This document shows, piece after piece, positions 34,697 to 43,789 of a DNA stretch of 64,000 nucleotides. The position numbers were made by a program, and so were the translations under genes. Each line of letters begins with the position of its first letter. The stretch's first letter is position 1. The stretch is from positions 806,001-870,000 of the forward strand of contig NZ_FQWU01000002.1 of the NCBI RefSeq assembly GCF_900129765.1, given 5' to 3'. Origin of the DNA: Massilia sp. CF038 (GTDB taxonomy: Bacteria > Pseudomonadota > Gammaproteobacteria > Burkholderiales > Burkholderiaceae_D). The notes under the pieces were generated by a model, which saw only the letters and a list, made by a program, of their open reading frames with translations, searched no databases and was not told the origin of the DNA.

Positions 34697-35287
34697 TTAC
34701 GGCGCCTCGGGCGTGGCGGGCGGTGCCTCAGGCGTGGCGGGCGGCGCCGCTTCGGTGGCAGCGCCGGCATCGCGCTTGAGCATGCTGTCCAGGGTGGCCG
34801 CGTCGGCGCCCTTGAGCAGGGCGGTGCCGTTGGCATCGGTATACAGCGCGGTCAGGCGCCCTTCCAGCTTGGCATTGCCATCGAGCTTGGCCATCAGGTC
34901 GCGCAATTCATTGCGCGTGTCGAACAGTTCGCTCAAGCCGGCGATGGAACGGACGATATGTTCCGGCTCGAAGTCATCAATCTTGTTGAAAGAGATCGTC
35001 CCGCCCAGCTCCACGCCTTCGACCGGCCGCATGCGCAGCCTGGCCACGTCCAGGCGCGGGCCGATCTTGGCTAGCACCTGGTCGAAATTGTCGCGGTCGA
35101 TCTCGACGAAACGGCGCTCATGGATCGGCACCACCGTTTCCGGCATGCCCGACAGGTCGGCGAAAATGCCCACTACCAGCGGCAATTCCTTCTTTTCGAT
35201 TGCCCCGGCTGTCTCCACATCGTAAGAAATCTGGACCCGGGGCGGGCGATTCCGTTCCAACCACTTCTGTTTGCTTGGCGTATGCAT
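34697..35287 (-). CDS. tssB: Sheath small subunit TssB
   Basis: 196 aa from the ATG at 35285-35287, behind GAGGAGG. NRPPRVQISYDVETAGAIEK and LPLVVGIFADLSGMPE are family hallmarks. The C-terminus has an Ala/Pro/Glu-rich extension with a near-duplicated PPATPEA unit, not needed for sheath function as far as known. It lies downstream of the unknown gene 35375-35797. Confidence 0.95.
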   Translation of the reverse strand: MHTPSKQKWLERNRPPRVQISYDVETAGAIEKKELPLVVGIFADLSGMPETVVPIHERRFVEIDRDNFDQVLAKIGPRLDVARLRMRPVEGVELGGTISFNKIDDFEPEHIVRSIAGLSELFDTRNELRDLMAKLDGNAKLEGRLTALYTDANGTALLKGADAATLDSMLKRDAGAATEAAPPATPEAPPATPEAP

Positions 35288-35374
35288 TGCTGCCTCCTCA
35301 TTCGATGAACCTGATGGACCCACAAACCGGCACGAGACCGGCGCAAAAAACGACTGACCTGCTGTGTCTGGCGG

Positions 35375-35797
35375 TTAGGGTGGCGCCTGCGCGGCGGGCC
35401 GGCTACCGCGCCGCACCACGTCATCCCAGGTGCGGAACAAGGCCATCGGCAGGCCGGCCTGAGGCGCATGGTCGGGGTCGGGCCGGTAATGGCCGGAGCC
35501 GTTGCTCCACCAACGCAGGCTGCCGCATTCGAAATACGCTTCACCCGCATACATCACCGCCGCGCCCTGTGCCAGGACGGGATGGCGCAGGCGCGGGTGC
35601 ATGCGCGTTTCGCCCTCGCGCGTGCGCACGAACAGGTAGCGCGCGTTCGGTACGTAGTGGCCGCGCCCGCCGCGCCCGCGCAAGCCGTAGTGACCGTACC
35701 AGTGCTGCAGGGTGAAAATCTGTTCGCGTCCAGTATCGGGCTGGGCCAACGGGCGCAAGTTGGGGTACAGACGCGTCTGGGTCGCAGGCGCGCTCAT
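35375..35797 (-). CDS. T6SS-embedded protein of unknown function
   Basis: 140 aa, in ATGA overlap with tssA and followed by 87 bases then tssB. Soluble. Notable are LQHWYGHYGLRGRGGRGHYV and the stretch WWSNGSGHYRPDPD.A.QAG.P, a pattern I have seen in toxin-associated and hypothetical domains (GSGHY.P). No catalytic triad is evident. Because it is translationally coupled to tssA inside the core operon, it may be an assembly accessory, regulator or adaptor for this T6SS. Confidence 0.6.
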   Translation of the reverse strand: MSAPATQTRLYPNLRPLAQPDTGREQIFTLQHWYGHYGLRGRGGRGHYVPNARYLFVRTREGETRMHPRLRHPVLAQGAAVMYAGEAYFECGSLRWWSNGSGHYRPDPDHAPQAGLPMALFRTWDDVVRRGSRPAAQAPP

Positions 35798-36852
35798 GGC
35801 CGATCGGTTCCCAGCAGGCGGAACACCTGCTTCAAATGCGATTCGTTGTCGAGCAATTCGGTCAGCAATTCTTCGAGCGGCATGTCGCCCCAGGCGCAGG
35901 CGCGCCGCACCAGGTAGGGCACAGGGCTGTGCGGCTCGGTGTGGTGCAGGTAGTCGGCCACTTCTTCGAGCAGCAGATAGGCCTGGGCGCGACTGACTAT
36001 CCCGTGCTGAGCCGGCGCGCTCGGCGCGGGCATGCCGTCGGCGTACGGCAGGTCCGGGGCCAGGTTGCTCCCCAGTTCGGCCAGCGCGTCACCGCAGGCA
36101 CCCAACACATCCCACAGTGCGCTCAGCGACGGCGCCTCCTTGCCGAGCAAGGCCTCGAGCGACTGGGCCAGCCGCTGCCCGTTCTGCGCGGCGCGCGCCA
36201 GCTCCTGTTCCAGCTGCGGGTAATAATCGTGCGCGGCCAGAGCGGCAGCGGCGGCAAAGTGAATCCGTCCGGTCTGCGCGCCCGCGGCTGCCGGCGCCGG
36301 GCCCGTCCGCCCGGGCCGGGCGGCGGCCGTGGCGAGCTGGCGTTCGGCGCGCAGCATCGCATCCCATTCGGCCAGCGTGTAGCGGTTGCCGCCCGGCCCC
36401 TCGCCCGGGGCCAGTTGCGCCGCGCGCAGGGCCAGCGGCAAATTCCGGTTTAGCCATTCGAACGGCGCGCTGCGAAACCCCAGGTCGCCGCCCTCGGGCA
36501 AGGGATGCACCGCGTCCCAGTAGTGGGTGAGCATGGCGTCCATCAGGCACAGGCCGTCGGCCAGCCCCGCCAGGCCGCGCCGGTGGATCCACGCTTCGCA
36601 CAGCCAGCCGCAAACATTGAGGTCCTTGCTCTCCTCGCGCAGGCAGGTTGTGCACAGCTGCTCGGCCTGGTCCCAGGCGGCGCGTTTGGCTACCGGCTTT
36701 TCCCACACGCCCTGGTTGGGGCCGTCGGCCCGGCGCGCCTCGCGGATGCTGGCGTAGGTCATGCCGCCGTTGATGTCGGCGCCGCACGGCTGCGCTGCCG
36801 AGATTGGGGCCAGCAGGTCGTCGAGTCCGGCTTGGTCCAGTACGTCGTTCAT
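35794..36852 (-). CDS. tssA: TssA (ImpA_N domain)
   Basis: 352 aa. The N-terminal ImpA domain (LLAPISAAQPCGADINGG, RAAWDQAEQLCTTCL) is followed by a poorly conserved middle and a C-terminal helical segment. Starts in ATGA overlap with tssM. TssA caps or primes baseplate and sheath assembly. The C-terminal part (EEVADYLHHTEPHSPVPYL, then RRACAWGDMPLEELL) is that of short TssA proteins. Confidence 0.9.
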   Translation of the reverse strand: MNDVLDQAGLDDLLAPISAAQPCGADINGGMTYASIREARRADGPNQGVWEKPVAKRAAWDQAEQLCTTCLREESKDLNVCGWLCEAWIHRRGLAGLADGLCLMDAMLTHYWDAVHPLPEGGDLGFRSAPFEWLNRNLPLALRAAQLAPGEGPGGNRYTLAEWDAMLRAERQLATAAARPGRTGPAPAAAGAQTGRIHFAAAAALAAHDYYPQLEQELARAAQNGQRLAQSLEALLGKEAPSLSALWDVLGACGDALAELGSNLAPDLPYADGMPAPSAPAQHGIVSRAQAYLLLEEVADYLHHTEPHSPVPYLVRRACAWGDMPLEELLTELLDNESHLKQVFRLLGTDRP

Positions 36853-39800
36853 TTGGCGAGTCCCGTCTGTAAGAGAGGCGGCCTGGCGCGCCGCGCGCCG
36901 TCGGCCAGTACCGTGTTCTCGAAGGCCGGCGCGTCCAGCGGGAAAGCGGGATAGGCCAGCAGTGTCTTTTTGTTGGCGGGACTGAGCGCCAGGCGCAGGA
37001 ACACGCGGGCCGCGCCGGACGCGGGCGCGCCCGTGAGCGGTATCCTCAACTGCAGCGTGTCGTCTTGCGCACCGTTGACCCGGTAGCTGCCCAGCAGGCG
37101 CAGCAAGGACCAGGTTTCGTCGAACTCGTACTGCACTTCGCGTCCGGCCACGCGCATATGGGGATCGCCGGGATCGGCCAACGGCAAGGCCGGCGCATTG
37201 TCGGCCCAGCGCAGCGTCAGGCGGATCTTCATGCCGATACGCCAGCGCAGTGTGGGCGCCTCGCCTGGCTCGCCATTGCCCGAACGCACAGTCCGGTCGC
37301 CGATCTGCAGCGTCCAGGCGCCGATCCGGTTGCCGCCGATTTCACCGGGCAGCGCATTGTTGGCATTGCTCTGGCCCAGTTCGCTGACCCGGAAACGGAC
37401 CCGTACGTCGTACCCGGCTTCGGCGCCGGGCTCGGGCGCCACCAGCGGTGTCAGGAATGCCACCACCTTGTCGCCACTGGCGAGGAAGCGGCGCGCGCCG
37501 ATCAGGGCGGCGCTGTCGTCCGCCTCGGCGCGCTCGGTGCGCTGGCGCGCCGCCACGCCCAGCCGGTCCCAGTTCTGGACAAAACTGGCCACCGCCTCGG
37601 CTGTGGCCGCCGTGCCCTGACGCTCGCCCACCGGGGCGAACGGGAACCGGTTGGCCAGGTCGGTGCGAAATGCGCGCGCCAGCTCGCCGTAGGCGGATGC
37701 GCCGCTGCTGCGCACCAGTTCGCGGCAGCGCATCCCGATGCGCTGGCTCAGCTCGCGCAGGCGGCCGCTGAAGAAATCGTTCCCTGGCCCCGCGGCATGC
37801 GACGGCATGTGCGCTTGGCAATTTTGCTGATCCCATTCGGCCAGCTCGGTGCGGATGAAGCTGTGCAGTTTGGCAGCATGGGAGCCCGGTATCTTTTGTG
37901 CGAACTGCTGGAGCTCCTTGTCGATCGCGTTCCATTGCTGCGCAAGCCGCACGTCGGCGTGCGCGCCGCTTTCCGTCAGGAGCAGCACGAGCGGCCGCGC
38001 CAGCGCCGCGTGCTTTTCCACCACGGCCAGCTGGGCCTGGAGGTAGTCGTCGAGCGTCGCCGAATCGCCCCCGCCGAACAGTTGGGCGAACGGATGGCGG
38101 CGTCCATCCCAGCGGCTGAAATCACGGCCTTCGGGCAAATACACGGCCCCGTTCTTGAATGCCTCGTCAATCCCGGCCAACGCCAGATTGGCCTGCTCGC
38201 CCAGGCGGGCGGCCAGCAGCTCGCGTTCGGCGTCGCCGTCGAGCCGCTTCAATTCTTCCAGCAGGGCGACCAGGTCCGGCTGGGCCTGTCCCAGGCGCAG
38301 ATAGGCCTGCGGGAGGTCATTCGTGGCGGACTGGGCGCGTTCGATTTCCGTGATCAGCAGCGCCTTCAGGCGCGCATTGGCGAACTTGCGCAAGCCGAGT
38401 TGGAAGTCCGGTGGAAATGCCCCCAGGGACTGGGCCTGATAGGCGTGCCAATCGGCGGCCAGGACGCGCAATCCGGCCAGGGCATTCACATCCCACAACG
38501 GCAGTCCCGCCTGGTCCGGGCGCTCGGCCGGGACGGCGGCTTTCTGCATGAAACGTTGTTGCATCAAGGAACTCAGCGATTGTTCCATGTGGGCTAACGC
38601 TGGCGTCATTTCCAGATGCGCGCCGTCGGCGCTGCGCTGCAAGACCGCGCTGCCCGTGCCAGCTGCGCCGGTCAGCACCAGGCCAACGGCGTCATGCGCC
38701 TCCCGGGCCTTCTTTTTCAACGCGTCCGTGCGCTGGTCACCCAGTATGCCGAGCGCATCGATGCGTCCCATCAGCGCGATATACGGGGCGCTCAGCTGCA
38801 ACTTCGCGGGATGGAGCCAGGCGCTGCCCGATCCAGCCAGCCATTGCTTCACGTTCGCGAGGTCCGTTTGCAGCGAGCCAAAGCCGTCTTCCGGGCTCGA
38901 GGCGCGCAATTGCGCCTGGACCAGGGCGACCCGGGCCGACAGCGGATGCTCCTCAAACACGGTCGACAGCAGCCGGCTGTGACGCGCATCGAGACCGCAG
39001 TTGAAGGCCACCTGGTAACCTTCGACCGAGGGCAAGCCTTTGACTTGCTCCACCTTGTGCAGAGCCTGCTTGAGATAGTAGGTGTTCAAGCCGCTGTCCG
39101 GCACCGTAAAGGCGCCGGTGAAACGCGCCATGTCTGCGAGCTGTTCCGGCTCGCCTTTGCCGCGCTGCTGGAACTGTGCCAACGCGTCCAGGTGGTGGGT
39201 AATCTGCTCCATCTCGCCAACATAGCTGGCCAGATCGAGAAAGGCCGGCAACTGCTCGACGACGTCGTTGGGCTGTATCGCCGGGTCGCCCACGACTTCC
39301 GCCGGTCTGTCGCAAGCCCCTTTTTTCAAGCGCAGCGTCACTTCATTGATCGGCGCCCCGGTCAATTTCGCCACCTGCGCGCTGAGCTTCTTGCCGATCG
39401 CCGGCAACAAGATTCGGCGCAAGGCGTCGGCGAAACGTTGTTCGATCTGTTCGTCGAGATTGTCATCCGTCCAATGCCAGGACGCGGGAACGGCAAGCAG
39501 AAGCAAGGTATCCGAAAAGCGGCTGATCGAAGCCATGCTGTGCTCAGCGGCGGCGCTGTAAAAGGCGGGCCGGACTGATTTCCCTTCCTGGTGCATGCGC
39601 GCGACGATATCGACATTTTTCTGGATGCCCACCAGCGCCTTATCCATGTCGGGCACCAGACGAGCAAGCCGGTAATTCGACCAGGCCAGTGCCGGCACCC
39701 ACACGGCCAGCAAGATGACGGTGGCGAGACGCCATTGGCGCACCTGGCGGTCGCGCGCCCAGACCTGGCCTGGCAAGGGCGCAGCAATCCCGGTTTCGGC

Positions 39801-40805
39801 AAATAGTTTGGACACCAGCAAGTCGCGCGTGAACACGACACGCTCGCCATCGCTCCCGCACAGATACACACCGCGCAGCAAGGGACTGCGCTGCGAGTCA
39901 GGCGTAGCCATCACTTGCGCGATGAAGGCGCTGGCGGGCGCACGCAGATCGGCCAGCGCCGCGCCGAGCCCGAGCAGACCGCCATGCGCTGGCGACGGCG
40001 TGCCCGCGGCCAGGATTTCGCAGCTCAGCTCGGCGACGGTGCTGCCGATGGCGTCGAATGCGTCGTCCACCCAGCGCGCGTGGAAGGTGGCGCCGCCCTG
40101 CGGGTTGGACCACCCCAGCATGCCGCAGCGCAGCGCGGGCGGCAGGGAATCGGCCAGCGCCGCGAAGCCGGGCACCAGATCGGCCTTGGTCACCAGGACG
40201 TATAAAGGCAGACGCAAGCCGAACTGCCACTGCAGATGGGCCACGCGGCGCTGCAGGTGCTCGGCCAAGCGTTCAAGCGCGTCGCGCGGCCCCGACAGGA
40301 CGTCGGCCCCGACCGCGATCACGATGGCGTCGAGTGGACGGCGCGGGCGATAACGCTGGATGGCCTCGGCCAGCGCATCCCACGCCCGGGCCGGCGCGCC
40401 GGGCCGCTGCGCCAGGTCCAGATAGTCGGCGCCTACTTCGAGCACCACGCCGCGGTCAAAAGCGTGCCAGGTCAGCGCGCCGCCGCCAGGGCTGTGCTGC
40501 GCCGTGGCCCGCTCCAGGCCACAGGTGGCCAGCAAGTGACTCTTGCCGCTGGCGTTGTCGCCGGCCAGCAAGACCAGCGGCACATCGTAGCGTTGCGCCG
40601 TTTCCGGCAGCAGCGCGCCCAGCCCGGAAAAGGCGGCGCTGGCCGCGTGGCGTGTGAGCGCGGCAGGTGCGCCGGTCTCGCTGGCGCCGCCGGGTGCGCC
40701 CTCGGTCCCGCGCTGAGCCCGCCTGCGGGCCGCGCGCAGCAGCAGCCACAGCAGCAATAAGCTCAGCACCAGCGCCGCGCCCAGCAGTATGGCAATGGTG
40801 CTCAT
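36849..40805 (-). CDS. tssM: Membrane-complex protein TssM (IcmF)
   Basis: 1318 aa. N-terminal transmembrane helices (residues 3-25), Walker A GDNASGKS (82-89), a third helix near residue 380, then the IcmF-related and DUF1215 domains and a C-terminal periplasmic part. It overlaps both tssL and tssA by ATGA. TssM forms the trans-envelope complex with TssL and TssJ. The intact Walker A suggests a working NTPase. Confidence 0.95.
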   Translation of the reverse strand: MSTIAILLGAALVLSLLLLWLLLRAARRRAQRGTEGAPGGASETGAPAALTRHAASAAFSGLGALLPETAQRYDVPLVLLAGDNASGKSHLLATCGLERATAQHSPGGGALTWHAFDRGVVLEVGADYLDLAQRPGAPARAWDALAEAIQRYRPRRPLDAIVIAVGADVLSGPRDALERLAEHLQRRVAHLQWQFGLRLPLYVLVTKADLVPGFAALADSLPPALRCGMLGWSNPQGGATFHARWVDDAFDAIGSTVAELSCEILAAGTPSPAHGGLLGLGAALADLRAPASAFIAQVMATPDSQRSPLLRGVYLCGSDGERVVFTRDLLVSKLFAETGIAAPLPGQVWARDRQVRQWRLATVILLAVWVPALAWSNYRLARLVPDMDKALVGIQKNVDIVARMHQEGKSVRPAFYSAAAEHSMASISRFSDTLLLLAVPASWHWTDDNLDEQIEQRFADALRRILLPAIGKKLSAQVAKLTGAPINEVTLRLKKGACDRPAEVVGDPAIQPNDVVEQLPAFLDLASYVGEMEQITHHLDALAQFQQRGKGEPEQLADMARFTGAFTVPDSGLNTYYLKQALHKVEQVKGLPSVEGYQVAFNCGLDARHSRLLSTVFEEHPLSARVALVQAQLRASSPEDGFGSLQTDLANVKQWLAGSGSAWLHPAKLQLSAPYIALMGRIDALGILGDQRTDALKKKAREAHDAVGLVLTGAAGTGSAVLQRSADGAHLEMTPALAHMEQSLSSLMQQRFMQKAAVPAERPDQAGLPLWDVNALAGLRVLAADWHAYQAQSLGAFPPDFQLGLRKFANARLKALLITEIERAQSATNDLPQAYLRLGQAQPDLVALLEELKRLDGDAERELLAARLGEQANLALAGIDEAFKNGAVYLPEGRDFSRWDGRRHPFAQLFGGGDSATLDDYLQAQLAVVEKHAALARPLVLLLTESGAHADVRLAQQWNAIDKELQQFAQKIPGSHAAKLHSFIRTELAEWDQQNCQAHMPSHAAGPGNDFFSGRLRELSQRIGMRCRELVRSSGASAYGELARAFRTDLANRFPFAPVGERQGTAATAEAVASFVQNWDRLGVAARQRTERAEADDSAALIGARRFLASGDKVVAFLTPLVAPEPGAEAGYDVRVRFRVSELGQSNANNALPGEIGGNRIGAWTLQIGDRTVRSGNGEPGEAPTLRWRIGMKIRLTLRWADNAPALPLADPGDPHMRVAGREVQYEFDETWSLLRLLGSYRVNGAQDDTLQLRIPLTGAPASGAARVFLRLALSPANKKTLLAYPAFPLDAPAFENTVLADGARRARPPLLQTGLAK

Positions 40806-41566
40806 GGACGCGACTCCGCGACCTCATCGGGCGCTTCCAGATGCATGCGCAGCCCATGCGTGTGGACTACCCAGATCAGGTGGCCGGCCGCCAGCATGAG
40901 CAGAAAGGCGAACACGAAGCGCGTGCGCCAGCGATTCGGACTGGGCAACAGCACCGGCGCCCCGCCGGCGGCGATGGTCTGATACGGGCGGAACATCACG
41001 CGCCGCGCCGCGTTGGAGTCCAGATCGTCGCGCGCCTCGCCAAAGGCCGGATCGGGATTGCGCTCCTGGACCAGCTGAAAGAGCGCATGGCGCAGCCGTT
41101 CCAGCTCGCGGTCGCCCTGGGTTCCGCTGGGGACGCTGCCGCGAAAGCCCAGCGCCAGCGCGCACAGATAGGGCAAGGCCATGGGGCGCCGCCGCGCCGC
41201 GCCGCCGTGCAGCACGGCGGCAATGCAGTCGAACACGCGCTCGCCCGCGTGACGGCTGCCGAACAGCGCATCCTCCACCAGCCAATCGAGCCAGCACGCG
41301 CGGTGCGGCCAGTCGCGCCTGAGCAGGATCTCATCGGCGAAGGCGGCCAACAGGTAGCGCAGCTCGCTGGCCTGGTCGGCTTGCGGACCGCCGCGCCCGG
41401 GCGCGGCCAGCGTATCGATGCGGGCCACGATGTCGGCGCGGATCAGGGCCGGTGCGCGCAAGGCGGGATCGGCGTCGGACAGTGCACACAAGGTGCCCAT
41501 CAATTGATCGAGCCAGGTGTGGAACACGCTGAACTGGTCAATTGGGCTGCGGGCAAGCGCGTTCAT
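40802..41566 (-). CDS. tssL: Membrane-complex protein TssL (DotU)
   Basis: 254 aa from the ATG at 41564-41566, in ATGA overlap with the tssK stop. DotU domain (LRYLLAAFADEILL, W......E..LFG...AGERVFD) with one C-terminal transmembrane helix (RFVFAFLLMLAAGHLIWVV). No OmpA-like peptidoglycan-binding extension, so another factor must anchor the complex to the wall, or TssJ/TssM alone do so. Confidence 0.93.
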   Translation of the reverse strand: MNALARSPIDQFSVFHTWLDQLMGTLCALSDADPALRAPALIRADIVARIDTLAAPGRGGPQADQASELRYLLAAFADEILLRRDWPHRACWLDWLVEDALFGSRHAGERVFDCIAAVLHGGAARRRPMALPYLCALALGFRGSVPSGTQGDRELERLRHALFQLVQERNPDPAFGEARDDLDSNAARRVMFRPYQTIAAGGAPVLLPSPNRWRTRFVFAFLLMLAAGHLIWVVHTHGLRMHLEAPDEVAESRP

Positions 41567-43005
41567 GCGTGTTCCTGGTGCCGGAACAGCACTGCGTCGA
41601 TGGCCCCGTTGCGGGTGCCGTTTTCGAGCACAATGTCGGTGTCGCCCGGATAGTCGCGCTCGGGATCGATGGCGAACAGGGTCAGACCGGGCGTGGACAT
41701 GCCATGCAACTGGACCTTGCGTCCGCTGTCGCGCAGTGCGTCCGACAGCGGCGCCAGGCTGCCGTCGGAGCGGATCAGGCTGCGTGCAGCGCCAACCCGG
41801 CGCCCGGCGCGCCAGTCGGCCTGGCGGCAGGCGGCCGTGATGACGGCGCGCTCCATCCAGCGCACCGCCTGCTCTTCGGACAAACCGCGCAGGCCGATGA
41901 TGAGGACGCTGCCCGTGTCCCCGGTCAGCGGCCAGCGGTACCGCGCCTGTTCCTGGAATGGATGCAGATAGTATTGTTCCTGCTCCTGGAAGGTGAACGC
42001 ACTTTCGGTGAACGGCAAGTCGGCCATGCGCAGCAGCGCCTCGGCGCGGGCAAAGATGGCGTCGAAGGTGGCGGCCGGATCGAGGTGGCGGTAGACCGGG
42101 AGCGGCTGGCCGAGCACGGCGCCCGCTGCGTCGAGCGCGCCCAGTGCGCCGAGCGCGGCGCACCAGGCCAGATACAGGTCCACCGGGGCGGCCGCGTCGA
42201 GCCCGAGCACCCCGCGCAGCGGCGCGATGGCGGCGCCAAAGGCGCACACGCGCTGGCGCAACTCGAGCCAGCGCAACTGGTCTTCAAGGCCGACCGGGCG
42301 CACACGGGTAGCCACCAGCAGGTAATTGAGCGTGCGTTGCATGGCATCGGCCAACGCCGCGCTACGCGCGTGGAACGATAGGCCGTCCGGCCACGGCGGC
42401 GCCACCCGGCTGTCCAGCGCGGGCGGCATGAAGCGCTCGATCGTGCAACGCCCCTCCACACAGCGAATACGCGCCAGCGGCAGCACGGCATCGCTGGCTT
42501 GCTTGGCCAATTCACTGTCGAGTGCCAGACGCATCTGCGGCCGCACCCGTGCCAGGCCGGTCAGCGCTTCGTCGTCGCCGTCGCCGGGCAGCGGCACTGG
42601 CATCGAACGGGCACTCCTGCCGCTGCGGTCCATGGCGTCGTTGAGCGGGACGGCCAGGCAAATGGTGGCGTGCTGGGCGCTGGCGCTAAGCTGGGCGCGC
42701 AAGGCTTCCGACAGCACCAGTTCCAGGCTGCCGGTGCCAGGACGGTGCGCCACCAGCAGGCCGTCCGGCATGATCGCTTCGAGCGCACTGAGCGAAAAGA
42801 CGTTGGTGGCCAGCGTCCTGTCGCCGATGACCAACTGACGCACGCCCCAGTTGTACGGGGCCGCGCTGCGCACATGATAGGACACCAATTGTTCCTGGCG
42901 CTGGCACATTTGCTGGAAATGGGTGGGTTCGAGCAACAGCCCGTCGTGCCACAGCAAGGCCGCGTCCGGCTGCGCCACCAGGCGCCCCTCGTTCAACTCG
43001 CTCAT
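41563..43005 (-). CDS. tssK: T6SS baseplate connector TssK
   Basis: 480 aa, AAGGA before the ATG. LLWHDGLLLEPTHFQQMCQR is the hallmark N-terminus (HxQ.D-like), with YYLHPFQEQARYRWPL towards the C-terminus. TssK joins the baseplate to the TssJLM membrane complex. Confidence 0.94.
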   Translation of the reverse strand: MSELNEGRLVAQPDAALLWHDGLLLEPTHFQQMCQRQEQLVSYHVRSAAPYNWGVRQLVIGDRTLATNVFSLSALEAIMPDGLLVAHRPGTGSLELVLSEALRAQLSASAQHATICLAVPLNDAMDRSGRSARSMPVPLPGDGDDEALTGLARVRPQMRLALDSELAKQASDAVLPLARIRCVEGRCTIERFMPPALDSRVAPPWPDGLSFHARSAALADAMQRTLNYLLVATRVRPVGLEDQLRWLELRQRVCAFGAAIAPLRGVLGLDAAAPVDLYLAWCAALGALGALDAAGAVLGQPLPVYRHLDPAATFDAIFARAEALLRMADLPFTESAFTFQEQEQYYLHPFQEQARYRWPLTGDTGSVLIIGLRGLSEEQAVRWMERAVITAACRQADWRAGRRVGAARSLIRSDGSLAPLSDALRDSGRKVQLHGMSTPGLTLFAIDPERDYPGDTDIVLENGTRNGAIDAVLFRHQEHA

Positions 43006-43037
43006 GCAAAATCCTTGTCAGTGATGGGACGCGGGTG

Positions 43038-43577
43038 TCACGACGCGCGTGTGCCGCAATGCATATCGGGCGGACCGTTCTTTTTGTTGGCAGGCGCCGT
43101 TGCCGGCGCCGCCGTCCAGTCCTCGCGCGCGACCGCGACCGCGCCGCCGCCGCGCCATTGGTCGATGCGGGCGCGTCGTTCTTCGGCGCCGAGCACCGTA
43201 AACAGGAAGACCGCATGCGCACGCCGGTCAGCCAGCAAGGTGCGCGGCAGGCGCATTTCCTGGCCAGGACTGAATTCGCAGTAGAAGGCTTGCAGCACGG
43301 ACGGGTAGGTCGCGGCCAGATCGGCGCCGGCGGCGAACCATTTCAGCTCGGGGCTGGCCAGCCGCGCGACCAGCGCCGGGTCGGACACCATCACCACCGC
43401 CAGGGTCACCGGACTGTTGTAATTGGCGTCGGCGCTGGCAGCCACCCGGATCTCGCCGATATGCACGGCGGGTACGCCCGCGCTGAACATGCTGCAGGCA
43501 CACATAGCGCCGCCCACAAGCCAGGCGGCCAGCAGGCGCAGCGACGCGCGCAATAGGTTCAACTGAGCGATTGCCAT
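43038..43577 (-). CDS. tssJ: Outer-membrane lipoprotein TssJ
   Basis: 179 aa, first gene of the operon, AGGAG before the ATG. Signal sequence with a possible lipobox at MCAC (Cys 28). The mature beta-sandwich (LAVVMVSDPALVARLA.., LKWFAAGADLAATYPSVL) fits TssJ. Anchors the membrane complex to the outer membrane through contact with TssM. A C-terminal basic, Asn/Lys-rich extension is present. Confidence 0.88.
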   Translation of the reverse strand: MAIAQLNLLRASLRLLAAWLVGGAMCACSMFSAGVPAVHIGEIRVAASADANYNSPVTLAVVMVSDPALVARLASPELKWFAAGADLAATYPSVLQAFYCEFSPGQEMRLPRTLLADRRAHAVFLFTVLGAEERRARIDQWRGGGAVAVAREDWTAAPATAPANKKNGPPDMHCGTRAS

Positions 43578-43789
43578 GACAGATCTCCTGGTGACACCGA
43601 CAATATGCTGCTGGCGGCGGGTTTATGCCGCGAGCTGGTAGTCACCATTTTGGCCAGTCTATGGACATCCTGACAGCTCAGTTCGGGCTCACCTCAGGAT
43701 CAGACCGGGATCAGGCGGTGCCTGGCGGCGGCTGTGCCACAGGCAAAAATACCCAAATCTAGATTTTTAACAATGTTATATTGGATACA
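43578..43789. promoter_or_regulatory. Divergent promoter region, T6SS operon / regulator
   Basis: 212 bases between tssJ and the regulator gene. An AT-rich stretch (AGATTTTTAACAATGTTATAT, split around 43760-43781) holds candidate -10 boxes on both strands (TATATT plus strand, TATAAC minus strand). The regulator's start lies only a few bases from its box, so it may be expressed from a leaderless or short-leader transcript. Confidence 0.4.

Noticed and set aside
37065-39578. Plus-strand frames opposite tssM
   Set aside because: Compositional shadows; tssM is full length and intact on the minus strand.
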